Assembly: GCA_946902875.1 (NCBI GenBank) | Contig: OX336342.1 | Location: forward strand, 13,385,523 to 13,449,522 | Direction: 5' to 3' | Length of the DNA stretch: 64,000 nucleotides | Origin: Nematopogon swammerdamellus | Lineage: Eukaryota; Arthropoda; Insecta; Lepidoptera; Adelidae | Shown here: piece by piece, positions 1 through 12,900 of the stretch | How positions within the stretch are numbered: the first letter of the stretch is position 1 | How the letters are laid out: each line of letters opens with the position of its first letter | Made by a program: the position numbers and the translations under genes | Notes under the pieces: generated by a model | Seen by the model: only the letters and a program-made list of their open reading frames with translations | The model's database searches: none | What the model was told of the DNA's origin: nothing

Positions 1-244
1 TTAAAAATGCGCATTGTGGAGGTAGGTATGTCGCGGGCGGATAGTGTCGGAGCCGCCCGCGCCCGCGGTCCGCTGCGCTGGTGCCGGTTATTTCGGCTCC
101 GCTATTTGCGTCCCGGCCGCCAGCTCAGAGAGATTGACGATCGCTCGCACTGTCACGGAGAGTTCGTCTTCGGATGACGAGCGCACCTCCCGGCCACATA
201 TTATGTATTTCCAAAGTCTTCTATGGGACACCGCGAAAGTTCGC

Positions 245-345
245 TTTTTTATGTTTTTTAGGGTTCCGTACCTCAAAGGAGGAAAAAACGGAACCCTTAT
301 AGGATCACTTTGTTGTCCGTCTGGCTGGCTGGCTGTCTGTCTGTC
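245..345 (+). repeat. Fragment of dispersed GGTTCCGTA/ACGGAACCC repeat
   Basis: The segment has GGTTCCGTACCTC, then ACGGAACCCTTATAGGATCA, then CTGTCTGTC runs. The same arrangement recurs at 42610-42695, and related pieces occur near 35390, 37700, 44710, 48370 and 53150. It is a high-copy non-coding repeat; its class is not clear from this sequence. Confidence 0.6.
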
Positions 346-794
346 AAGACCTTTTTTCTCAGGAACGGGTAGAGATATGTAGTTGAAATTAATATCAAAT
401 ACTAAGGTCTAAACGTTTCGTCGGAGGTATAAAAAATTTAAGCTTCTAGGCCAACGCAATCACTAGATACGCCCATTTAAGTCACATATTTTGCTACCGG
501 CAAACCAAATCAAAACCTATAGAGTACTTCCCGTTAACCTAGAATCATGAAATTTGGCAAGAAGCAAGGTCTCACATCACAAGTAAAGAAAAAGTCCGAA
601 AAGTATAGATATGTCGTTAAGTCATATAAGAAATATATTTTTGTATATTTCAAATTCACGAATGCTGCACAGTCAAACCATTGCTGTAGTGTTTATTTAG
701 GCGGTTCGTGATTTTCCAAAACAATTGTTTTTGTACATACATAAAACAAATATATTGAGTGATGCTGATGATACGGAACCCTCGCTGCGCGAGT

Positions 795-1180
795 CCAACG
801 CCGACTTTTTTTCTTAGGTTCTGTACGGAAGCCTATTACTAAGCCTACGCCCACCGTCGGTCTTTTCGTGTCTGTCTGTCTGTCCTACCTTTAAAGAGCT
901 GTACCTTTTGAACCATAATAGGTAGCAGGTTGAAATTTTCACAGGTTATGTGTTATAATGGCGGATATAGGTACTACAAAACAATAAAAAAAGCACAACA
1001 AAGAAAACATTCAGAGGATATCAGACGTGTTTTTTCTACGTTTTTTTGTTTGTGCTCTATCGTAAAAATGGTTAAACACACAAGCGTCAAACTTAGTGTG
1101 AATATAGTGCAAACTGTAAACTAAAACAACAAATAATAAAAACCGACCAAATACTGAAACCTCGGTGCGCGAGTCCGACT
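795..1180 (-). repeat. Dispersed repeat of the CACCGAGGGTTCCGTA family, inverted copy
   Basis: Read on the minus strand this matches the copies at 44705-45415 and 48364-48660. Shared blocks are TGTGAAAATTTCAAC, the CTATTATGGTTCAA-type block, a CAGACAGACAGAC stretch, and the TAGGCTTAGTAATAGG block close to an end. The other end (CTCGGTGCGCGAGTCCGACTC near 1160) matches the GCGAGTCGAACTCGCGCACC ends of the other copies. Confidence 0.55.
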
Positions 1181-1269
1181 CATTTTATTTTATTTGGCTA
1201 TTGCCTTTTTTGAGACATTTTGGCCATAGTTTCATGTATAGTGAGGATTCATTGTCAGGTGTTCCGTCG

Positions 1270-1391
1270 AGTTCAGTGTAGCCGCGGTCATACCAAAGGG
1301 AAGCACTAACATGACACTAGTTCACCAAGGTGCTATGGGATGGATGTTGTAGGTGAAGTAGCCAGCCGGGCCGTTTTCATGAAAAAAAAAT
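1270..1391 (+). repeat. Copy of the GCACTGACATGGCACCTAG repeat family
   Basis: It runs from a TCAGTGTAGCC head through AAGGGAAGCACTAACATG to an A-rich end. Other copies are at 28612-28697, 33747-33857, 37461-37600 (minus), 43310-43434, 44576-44690, 49527-49665 (minus) and 62590-62680 (minus). The constant order and the A-rich tail suggest a retroposed sequence such as a SINE or the 3' end of a non-LTR element. Confidence 0.6.
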
Positions 1392-1413
1392 GTAGGTAGC
1401 AAAAAGTTCAACG

Positions 1414-1477
1414 CAGAGTCTGGAAAACACAAACAAAACAACAAAGAAAAACAACAACGAGTGTTTTCCAGACTCTG
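1414..1477. repeat. Perfect 17-bp hairpin
   Basis: CAGAGTCTGGAAAACAC at 1414-1430 is matched by its exact reverse complement at 1461-1477. The 30-base loop is made only of A and C apart from two G residues. Confidence 0.8.
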
Positions 1478-1994
1478 AGTTCAGTCACAATTTTTAGAAT
1501 GACCGCACCCGATCATGAATCATCACTATACTTACATGACGCTGGCTAAGATGTCTCAAAAATATAGGTGTCAAATAAAATAAAAAATAATAATAACTTT
1601 TATTTCAAGCTTTTTAAAAAAACTGCATGCAAATCGGTCCACTTTTTAAGATAATTATTTTTTTATTACTTACTTAATTACTTGATTACTTGATTACAAA
1701 CATAGCTAAGAACCATCCGGATTAAACAAGCTTCCTAATAATAAAAAACCGCATCCAAACCGGTCCATCCGTCTGGGAGCTACGACGCCACAGACAGACA
1801 CACACATACACACACCCTCTCACACACCCTCACACACCCGCACACACATCAAACTTATAATAACACCCCTCCGTTTTTTGCGTCGGGGTTAAAAATAAAA
1901 AAGGCTTTCCCGAACTAGAAGTAGACTTGGAAATATTTATCCCGACCGCCGCCATATCCCACAGACAGGTACAACTCCAGCGACACCCATTCCG

Positions 1995-2386
1995 TTAAGA
2001 CGATACCCATAGCTGGCTGCTTTGCATAGAAAAAGGTCGTAAGTCGGTGTTGTTTTTAATTAATGGTAATAAAATTTAAAAATCTACAATACTAGAGTTC
2101 TGTGCTTGTGGTTTAGTTATTTATCAGTGCAATAAAAATTTCGTTTTATTCATTCACTTTTGCGTCAGATTAAAAAAATCGAAATTAAATATTTTTTTCA
2201 TCTGACGCAAAAGTGAATGAATAAAACGAAATTTGTATTGCACTGATAAATAACTAAACCGCAAGCACAGAACTCTATTGTTGTAGATTTTTAAATTTTA
2301 TTACCATAAATTTTTAAAAATTAAAAAACATACACAACTTACGACCTTTTTCTATGCAGAGCAGCCATCTATGGGTATCGTCTTAA
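1995..2386. mobile_element. Palindromic MITE bounded by TTAA
   Basis: The two halves are near-perfect reverse complements along almost their whole length, meeting in an AT-rich turn at about 2170-2200. The outer ends are TTAAGACGATACCCATAG and its complement CTATGGGTATCGTCTTAA. A TTAA at each edge fits the piggyBac target preference. However, TTAA is also part of the palindrome, so it is not independent proof of a duplication. No coding capacity is visible. Confidence 0.75.
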
Positions 2387-3571
2387 CCGAAATAATCACG
2401 CTCACTCGTACGCAACGGGTGGAGGGGAGGGATGCGAGCACGGGAGAAACAACTGACAGACGAGCAGAAATAAGACAGACGCAACGCAACGCGGTGACCT
2501 TGACCTACATATTTAGACTATTTCTGGTATGTAGGTACGTATGGCTTTCCGATTACGAAACTGCTAGTAACAACATAGGTACCGTTTCTAGAGTATGACT
2601 GTTCAAATTATGTTTACCCACAGGCATACTAACCGGCTAATGTATCTGCCGAGAAAACATTTCAGCGATAACTTTATAATAATTATTCTGCCATTGACTT
2701 AAAAAAAAAGTTTATTTCAATGAAATCTGCTCCGACAGTTACTTATTTACATACGTACATTGGGGAAATTATTTAATTGTGTGTTCAGAAGTATTTAAAT
2801 AACTGTAAAATATGTTTAGATATCAAATTAATTTATGTTAGTATGTATAAATGCAAATATTAGTCTAATTGAATTCATAATTGATTGAATGTTATGTATG
2901 TAGGTAACAGATACACAAGAAATCCCGCACGCCTGTGATAATAAATTGGTAATACTGAAGTAGAATAGGTTTATGTACTTACAGAAAAAAATTATTAGAG
3001 CAAAAATCTCATGTACGATTTTAGTCAAATTTTACACACATATCGCATTGTCATATCGTCACCTCAAACTGACTCAAAAAACTTCTAACGCAACAAATGA
3101 GCGTGCGAATTTAATTTCTAAAACTCACTCACTCTACAGCTTATTTTTATTCTTTTTTTCCAATTCCGCTTCTGGCCTGATTATTCCAATCCAAACCAAC
3201 TTAAAAATAAACACAACTTAGAGCTTTGATCGCACTGCAAATCCTACCTACCTACCTACTTACACCACGCTAGCATGTATTTATTTTTTTGTATTTAGAA
3301 AGCACACCTACAGAAGTACATCAATAGAAACTAATTTCGGCCTAAAATCCTGGATGAAAATAGGGTGAACGTATTTTTTTACAACCAATATCCATCTCAA
3401 ATTGTATATACCAATTTTTTTTTATGATTTCTCTTTTTTGCTGATTCTTATTTCTTACAATAATATATATATATACATACATACATGAAACATACAGAAT
3501 ACAGCGTCCTTTGAGGAAATTTCCGTATATTCTGGCGCTATCCAGATTATAATTTCAGTATTTGATTTCAG

Positions 3572-3999
3572 ACAAGCCAGAATGCAAGAAATGTGCCAAA
3601 GCTCTGCAGGAACTCGAAAACATCGACGACGAGGCCGATCAGCTGGGTATTGGTTTTGTCAAAATTCACGACGAAGAATTAGCCGAGGAGTATAGCCTTG
3701 GAGATCTGCCAAGGCTAGTCTACTACAGGCATCAAATTCCCATAATCTATGAAGGTTTGTTACTTTTGATAAACGATCTCCATACATAAAACATGTGTAC
3801 AAGTGGGTTTGATTACATTAAAAAGGACATTTTATAAATATTACACTTGTTTCAGGTGAACTGAGTCGAGAAGAAGATGTTCTGGAGTGGCTTATCGCCA
3901 ATAAATCTACAGGCGACGAGGAAGACGTCATAGAAGATGTAACAGCGAAAACTCTGAATACCCTGATTGGGAATGTCGACAATCTAGTAGTACTTTTCT
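3572..3999 (+). CDS. Thioredoxin-fold module 1 (two exons)
   Basis: Exons 3572-3754 and 3856-3999. The first opens in a split Tyr codon after TTGATTTCAG. PECKKC keeps a CxxC pair in front of the ELENIDDE helix. The predicted cis-Pro strand is LPRLVYY. The second exon begins in the Gly of YEG and ends with LVVLF, the first strand of module 2. Its own first strand must come from an exon outside the window. Confidence 0.85.
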
Positions 4000-6900
4000 G
4001 TGAGAATAGTTTTTGTTGAACTTTCGTATTAAAACATTTAGACATGTAACAGCTAATCATTAATAATTTCCAATCAATACATTTCCAGATGATCACGGAG
4101 ACGATGATTCAATGACAGTTTTGGCAGAACTCGAAAAAATTGATGATGATTGCGATAAACACGGCATTCAATTTGTGAAAATCGATGACGATAAAGCGGC
4201 GAGATCTTTTGGTATTGATGATGTGCCAGCTATTGTCTATTTTGAAAAACAAATACCCAACGTATATGATGGTAAATAATATTGTATATTTATGATAATA
4301 TTTTAAACTACTTCATAATTAAGTATAGAATTTACTCGAAAACTGTTAGTGACCGTAACTATTCCTATAAAATCTATTTACTTTAGCCAAACAGCCCAAA
4401 TTTGCTTCGTATAGTATTGATGTCCTAGCAGCTTTCCAGGACAGACATGTAAGTATTGTTTACACGTAAAACCTAACATTGCGTATCCACGTTCTTTGAA
4501 AATAATTTATATTTACAGGTGATCTAGAGAATGAAGACGAGATTCTAGAATGGCTCGTTGATCAGCTAGAAAAGGATGAAATCGAGGATGTCACTGACGA
4601 GATGCTGGACAGATTAATAAAAGAGGGCAAAACGATTTCAGTGTTGTTTTGTAAGTTACAAAAATATTTATTACTTCATCATCATTATTATTATCGCGGC
4701 CTGTATATGTCCAGTATTTTATCCAACAAAACAAATCGATGAAAATGTTTGATTTACTTCATACTTTTCAGATGACAACAACGATCGGAAGTCTCAGAAA
4801 GTGTTGACTGAATTAGAAAACATTGATGATGAATGCGATGAATTGGGTATAGCTTTCGTAAAGATCGATAATGCCGACGAAGCTAAAGAATATGGAATCG
4901 AGAAGATTCCTTCGCTTTTGTATTTCGAAAAGGGTATTCCTACTTTATATGAAGGGAACTTGGAAGACGAAGACAAAGTGTTAGCCTGGCTTAAATATCA
5001 AACTGAAAGTGATGAAATAGAAGATATCACAGATGAAATGTTGGACCTCATAATAGAGAAAATGACTTATGTTGCTGTTCTGTTTTGTAAGTAAAATTTG
5101 GTCATTAATATTATTTAAAAGCTTATGTATTTACATTACTGGACTTGGATATTTTAAATATAATAAACACACTAAAAAATTATTGTAAGCTCAATTTATT
5201 TTCTCTGAGGTTTTATAAACCATTGACATATAGCAAAAGTAGCCCTTTAGAGAATTAGTAGAATTTTATATGTAAATTTAAGAGAATAATTTGCATGAAA
5301 AATAAAATACAGTTTTGTACGCTTGTTGCAGATGACAAAGACCAAAAGAAAAGCCAAAAAGTTCTCGTAGAATTGGAGAACATCGATGATGAATGTGATC
5401 AAAACGACATTGCATTCGTAAAGATTGATGATGACAAAGAAGCCAAAGAATACGGAATTGAATCAACGCCGACGATGGTGTTTTTCGAAAAGAGCATCCC
5501 GCATATATATGAAGGAGACTTAATGAAGGAAGACGAATTACTTGGTTGGCTTTTGCACCAAAAAAGACACAGTGAGATTCCAGAGATCACCGATGAAATG
5601 ATGGAGAAGCTTATTGAAACGACTGAATACTTGGCCGTAATTTTTTGTTAGTGTTTTATTAATTTTCTAGTGCTTCTTTATTAGAATTTTAGTTTTATTT
5701 TACAAAATCGGTGATTCATTCATAATAATACAAAATTACTTTTATTTTTCAGACGACAAAGATGATAAACAAGATATAAGAATTTTGAACGAGTTGGAGA
5801 ACATAGATGATGAATTAGAAAAAGAAGGCATTGTAATCGTTCGTATGGATAATGACGCAGAGGCTAAAGAATTTGGAATAGATCATCTACCGACTTTGGT
5901 GTACTTTGAAGACAAAATCCCTGCAATTTATGAAGGAGATTTGATGAACGAAGACGAAGTTCTCAGTTGGCTAATTGAACAAAAAAATACTGCAACTATT
6001 GAAGAAGTAACTGATGAAATATTAAAAGATCTGATTGAAGAGCACGAATACGTGGTTGTATATTTCAGTAAGTTTGGGTCGTTTTCTTTTTATTATGATT
6101 AGGTATATTTCTTCGATTAAACCGTTTAATCTCACAAGTGCATCATTTCACCAATTAATTTGTAATTGGCTTTTAAATTATAATAATTTAAGATATGGCA
6201 AAACCAACAACTTTTAACAGGTTTTTCACCAATAAAATGTTTGTTTTCTCTTTTAAAGGTGGCAAATGCGAAGAAGGTGAAGAATGTGACAATATTTTGG
6301 ACGAACTCGAGAATATTGACGATGAACTTGATGAGACTGGTATCATCTTTGTCACGACCGAAGATCTTAATATTGCCAAGAAATATGGCATTAAAACATT
6401 CCCAACACTCGTATTTTTCCGAAACAAGGACCCTTTGATATACAAAGGTAAATTATACCACTAATTAATATGTCCGAAAAGATTCACAAGAGAAAACCTC
6501 TATTATGTGTAGTGCTTATGATTAGTAGCAGCCGCTACAACTTTGCATAGCTAATAAATAACTTAAGCCTTTGCATTTTCGCATTCGACATACCTACGTA
6601 TGTTTTTTGTCCGTGACTGGTCAGTCGTGCGTAGCTGAAAGATATATAAGGTCTTTATAGTAGGTAACGATACGCTAAGGGATGTATGTGTATCAGATAC
6701 TGATCACGTTACCAAACCAATTTATTATTTTTACGATATAAAAAACATACTTATTAAGGTGAAATACGCGCACTTCACGTATTAAATTTGAGGAGTGAGT
6801 AGGTTTTTTATATCGTAAAAAAAATTTATATGGGAACGAGATCAGTATCTGATACACATACACCCCTTAGCGTATTGATAGCTAGATTTGTCAACATGGA

Positions 6901-9900
6901 CACATTTAAGTATATTGAGAATCTAATTTTCCCACATTGAAAATTATTATAAATACTTCAAAATTGTGACCGAAGCTAAGCACTTTTCTTGGTATTTTTT
7001 TGCTTTCATAATTTACCACTTTTTACATCCTTGCATTAGTATGTTTCAAATTATTAATACAAGATAATAAAATCAATTTATTTTGTGCATTCATGCACAA
7101 AATAAAGATTTGTGCATTTATTTTGTGAATTATTTATTTCTACAGGAGATATTGAAGACGAAGACGAAGTACTCTCATGGCTCACAGATGAAGACACCTT
7201 GGAAATCCCAGGCAAAATTGAAGAAGTGAATGGAAAAATGCTTGAAAAAATTTTGGAAGAAAACGATCACATAGTGGTATTTTTTTGTGAGTGCCTATAA
7301 TTTAATTTATGTATAATGCGAAGTGTAATACAATTTTGCAACATCAGTACATGACAATTTCTTATTTTATTTTCTAGATAAAGAAGGCGATAAAAAATCT
7401 CAAAAAATACTTAGCGAACTAGAAAACATTGATGACGAATGTGAAGAAAAGGACATAGATTTCGTTAAAACTTCCGACGAAGGAATAGACAAGGAATATG
7501 ATTTGCCTGAACTTCCAGCTTTAGCCTTCTACAGACACAAATTTAGAACGATCTATGAAGGTGACTTGATGCATGAAGAAGCCATTTTGGAGTGGGTTCT
7601 AGATCTTCACGATTCTCAACCAGATGTAATTGAGAGTGTGGATAGAAAAACTTTAAAAGACCTCATAAACGATGTTGAACACTTGGCAGTATTTTTTTGT
7701 AAGTACCTACCTAATAGTTGTACGATAAATTATAATAGAAGAAACATATTTTATATGTCGTAATATTGTTAAGAGATGTTGATGTGTTATTATTCTGTTT
7801 TCAGACAGCGATCAATGTGATACTTGCTCTGATATATTGGAAGAGTTAGAAACCATTGACGACGATACAGACAAACACGGAATTCAATTCGTGAAGTCGA
7901 AAGACTCCAAACTTGCATCTGACATTGGTATTTTCAGTTTTCCAGCTCTGGTGTACTACGAAACAGGAGTGCCCATCATGTATGACGGTAAGCTAAATGC
8001 ACTAATGGTTTTCAGTGCATGTTTGATATATAGGTTCTACACAATACATACCAATTACAACAGAAATAATTTCAGTTCAGTGCTGGTCACTACAAGTGAG
8101 CGAGTGGTAGCTACAAAATACGTAGACAAGTAACGTTTATCTTACTATTATTATGAATGAGTAGGTATAAAAATTTTGACTGATCGTTTTAATGTGATGT
8201 TTATACTATTTATAGGTAATCTAAAGAATGAACAAAAAGTTCTGCAGTGGCTTATAGATCAAAAAAGTAAGAATCCGCATCAATTTATAAAACATCCACT
8301 ATTTTAGCTGAGACATTCAAAAGTTGCATACTGTAGAGACTTAATTTCTTTGCTCTTCTATTTTTTTGCATGTTTTATCGTTAATCAAATGCTGCTGTCT
8401 ATTATTCTGAGCAAACTTCTAGCACTCTCTTTATAATAATCCTGTCTACATTGATCTTCTAACTTCGCATATATTTTAAATATGCAATGAATTTGTCGAT
8501 AATAAAAATGTAAATTCCTATGTATCTATTGAAAACATATTTTGACACAAGAAAATCAATTTAGATAGGTATTGTTTCAAAATGTATTTTTTGTTTAAAT
8601 GCGTCGTGAACTATGCCTTAATGTAGCTGACTGTTTGAGCTGAGTCATTTTGCATGACAGTTACTAATGCCTGCAGGTGAAGATAGCCAACAACAAAGAC
8701 GTAAATCTAACAGGAAACCCAAGAACATTGCAGATAGTGATGATGAGGTTTTCGACAAGGCAAGAAATGTACCCAAAAAATCCGAAAATACTTTGAAAAA
8801 GGGTAACGACAATACTTCATCTAAACGAACTAAGAAACCTGGGGAAAATAATATTTTACTCGAAAATAAATTGTCCAGGGACAAATCTGCAAAAAACACA
8901 GATAACAGCAATACCAAAAAAGTTTTAACAAAACTATCTAAAAAAATCAACACCGTATTCGACAACGACGACAGTAAAGATGACAATAATAGTGATAATG
9001 ACGACGACAACGATGACGATAATGACAACACTGATGATGATAATGACAACACTGATGATGATAATGACAGCAATGATGACGACAATGACAATGATGATGA
9101 CGATGATGATAATGATGACTATGACAATACTAATGACGACGACGACGACGATGTTGATGACGAAGACGACGAAGACGGCGATAACGACGATGGCTCTAAT
9201 GATGACAATAATGAAGATAACGATGATGATGATGACGATAACGATGACGATGACGAGGACGATGAGACTGATAGTGACGATGACGACGAGGATGACGATG
9301 ACGACGAGGATGACGATGGAGCTGAAGATGGTGATGAATATGAGGATGATACGGACGACGACACGGATGACTCTGCAAGACGTAAAAGCACACATAAAAC
9401 TAAATACCGTAAAGTAAAAAAAGAAAATGACGATGATGAATACGACGAAGATGATGATGATGATGATGATGACGACGATCATGAAGATGATACTTTGTTC
9501 AGTCGAATTAAGAGAATGTTTACAGGTAACTAAAAACTGTTACCCCAGAGCCATGGAATCCTGCATCTACAGACCGGTGATTACGAAGAAGTATGTGTCG
9601 ACCTTCCCAATCACATCTGCATGGTAACCAATAAGCCTGCATGGCAGACCAATCACCTTTTCCATTGTCGAGTTGTCGCCTGCAGTCATTCGCGCGCGTT
9701 ATGCTTGCCACACTTTATGTTTTCAAGTGCTCGCTCTTGTCTACTAACAACATCCTGGACACTCACATTTTCCTGGGAGAATAATTTTTATTTCAATAAT
9801 GTACCTATACATTTTAATATTATGTTTTAAACATTTTTACCTTTGTGTTAAATCAATAATATTGGATACCAACACCGCATTTTTACTGACTGCAGGCGAT

Positions 9901-12900
9901 CGCTGTTTCTACATTGGATTGGGGGCGAAACAGGCTGCCCCCAAATTGACATACGAACCTTACCAGTGCTGTCCCACTAAAGTTCAAAGTCCGACAAAAG
10001 TAGCCAAGGCGACGCCGACCAAAGTCCCGCCGAAGAGTCAAAATAAGCCGAAGCCGATTCCAGCCCAGCCAGAGAAACCAGCTAAGTCTTCAAAAAACAA
10101 AGCGATCGCTTCGAAACCGGACAGGGCACCGAAAGGAAAAAAAGGTTTATTCGGGGCTGAAAATATTTGGTGGTGGTAAACATAATCCTTTCAGAATCAC
10201 TAGCAATAATATCGCAGAAGCTTGACGCTCAAAGATATTGTTGTGAGTTTTACGAGTAGTACCTACCATAATGCAGTGCACGCCGGCTCCCAAGTGGACA
10301 CGAATTAACATCTACATACTTTTCGAATAGTCAACTCATTTAGGACCTGCAACTTTCACGAAGCTAACGATGCATTGAATTCTGATTAACCTCGCAAGTC
10401 TTCCAATAACCTCGTGTCCCCTTGGTCCCTGCGTGAACTAAAATGAGTGTTGTACCTACGTGTCGCATCTCACTAGTCTTCGACAACCAGGTCTACTCTT
10501 ATATCTCTCACTCCTATGTCACTCTCTAGTCACTAGTCACTAGATACTAAACGCTCAATTTTCCTTGTTATAGTTCATCAACTTTTTAGTTACTCCGCCA
10601 ACTATTTTTAACTAGGTAAATACTAATAATTCACTTTTCGACACCTGCATTGATGTAATTGTAGACTCGGTTGCAAGATCGTCAGTCAAACATAATAATG
10701 GAGCTGCAGTATATATAAATATATACATGTTTTGTATGTAAGATCTAACATTGGAATTATTTGAATATTTTGACTGTGAAGCTGTACAAATTGTTATATT
10801 TTTAATTAATTCCGATAATTTAAATTTTATTTGTGTAATCGAAGGGATTACCAAGGCATTTTACTGTGTATTTGTCGTGCCATCGTTTAAGACTTTATTG
10901 TGCTAAGATATTCATCACATTTAGTGTTCTAGTCTCCATTAAATCTCATTATTTTGTATTTTTTTATTATCTTTAGATTAATTAAAGTGTTCAGTTAAGT
11001 TCTTCCTGGCATTAGAGATCACATCAACACCACTATATTTCAAAGATAACTGCTATAAATATTTTTATAACGCTAATTAAGCAAGGGGGAAGAATTTCTA
11101 AATAATAAGCCGCTAATTTACTTTTAAATCTATAACTAGATTATCTGTCTTCAATTAAATCGGCATTATTAATTAATGTAATATAATATTATATATATAT
11201 CTTTTCGTATATAGTTATGCACTGTTCGATGAATTTGCATGATACGAATAGATCTTGTTATGATCAAATTGTTGACACACAATATTGCGGGGCGTGTAAT
11301 TTATTGTTGATTTAATAAAAAATATACTTTTACTAAATTATTTCTCTCAATACTCATTTAAATCATTCGAGCATGGAATGAAAACAAAAATGTACCCGAG
11401 CATGCACATTTTGGATGTTACACGGTGAGTTCTTGAATATCATTTATGTACTTGATTTAAGTAAATGGATGTGGATTCTTACTTACGCACAAGCTAATTT
11501 AATTAATGCTCTAGGCATCGGACCAAACACAATACTAATATATTCCTTTTTAGGTGACCTTTTGGACGAAAGTGAAGTTTTGGACTGGATGGTCAAACAG
11601 AAGATGGACGAAAGCATAGAGTTCGTCGACAGAGAAAAGCTGTTTAAATACATCGAAACTAAGGAATTTTTAGCGGTTCTTTTCTGTGAGTACCGTTTTG
11701 AAGTTCTTCTTGTTGTGGAAAAATTCGCAATTACTTAAAAAATCATAATATGTTGACTTGTAGATAAGGAAGAGGACCCGGAAAGCCCGCGCGTGCTGCG
11801 CCACGCCGAGCTGATCGACGACGAGGCCGCCGAGTATGCTATCAAAATAGTTAAATGCAACGACCGCCTCATGGCTAAGAAGTACGGGTTCAGAAATCCT
11901 CCTGGAATAACATATTTTCGGAAAGGAAAATACATAAACTACGACGGAGACATTGACGATGAAGAGGAAATTTTGGATTGGCTGACTAACCCTGAAAACA
12001 TGGAACTCACCGACCACATCGAGAGGGTTAACAGGAAAATGTTTCAGAAAATCAGACAGACTTCCGATTACGTAGCGGTATTTTTTTGTGAGTTTGTTAT
12101 TTTATTGTTGTTTAATTGTATTCGAATTTATTATTTAATTCCATTGAATACATCTCTAACGTGTTTTAGACAGTAATGACTGCAAACAGTGTCCTCGAGT
12201 GTTGGCCGAGATAGAGCACATCGACGATGACGCAGACGGCGCCGGAATTAATTTTGTCAAAATTGACGACCGCCAAATGGCTAAAGAGTATGGCGTGTTT
12301 GCTCTACCTGCAGTACTTTTCTTTAAGATGGGATCCAAGGAACCGGTTATATACGCAGGTACAATAAATATTTTATGTTGTTTACATGACCAGCTCCAGG
12401 TGGCATGGCGTGCCTTGCCTATCGTATCCGTAACACTTAAATTTTTCAGGTGACTTATACGACGAGCAACAGCTACTGAGCTGGTTATTGACGCAAAAGA
12501 ATCCCGCTGGAGATGTGATCGAAGCTCTCGAGGGACAAGATTTAATCGACCTGATCGAGGAGTCCGGATCATTGGCGGTTTACTTCTGTAAGACAACACG
12601 TCCACTAAATACAAAACATTCACACAAGGCAATGCTACTATTAAAACATTTCATCTACATGCTACAACTAATTTACACTATAGGTACACCAACGACCACG
12701 ACTATCACATTAACTTAGTCTAATCTAACATGTATACAAAATATGTCCAATTATATGAAAAGCATTTGACAAACATCAATAGCATTTTTCTAAAATATCA
12801 CAAAATTCGTATGTCTCTGACATTACTTTTTTTAATATCTTCTAGAGCAGTGGTTCTTAACCGGTTGTCCGTGAACCACTGGTGGTCCACCAGAAGAGGT

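Larger units (their letters stand above)
1208..1562. mobile_element. Inverted-repeat element with a nested repeat copy
   Basis: The left arm (TTTTTGAGACATTTTGGCC, then CATGTATAGTGA) is the imperfect reverse complement of the right arm at about 1500-1562 (TCACTATACTTACATG, then GATGTCTCAAAAA). Arms are roughly 55 bases. Inside lies a copy of the AAGGGAAGCACTGACATGG repeat family (about 1270-1391) and a perfect 17-base hairpin (1414-1477). Confidence 0.55.
1..3571. other. Upstream intron or flank of the thioredoxin-array gene
   Basis: No exon of the array gene could be found here, although exon 3572-3754 opens with an acceptor and needs one base from an upstream exon. The stretch is therefore most simply an intron whose donor lies before base 1. 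It carries repeat-family pieces (245-345, 795-1180), an inverted-repeat element (1208-1562), a CA-rich run (about 1797-1850) and a palindromic element (1995-2386). From 2390 to 3571 I see only AT-rich sequence with no convincing feature. Confidence 0.5.

Noticed and set aside
44..382. 112-codon + frame at the window start
   Set aside because: It runs into the GGTTCCGTACCTC repeat and CTGTCTGTC run, and has no domain or splice support.
8645..9482. Long minus-strand frames rich in Ser or Val/Ile, and + frames rich in Met/Thr
   Set aside because: They are shadows of the GAT/GAC/AAT-rich acidic exon read in other frames. The + frame continuing the array explains the sequence.
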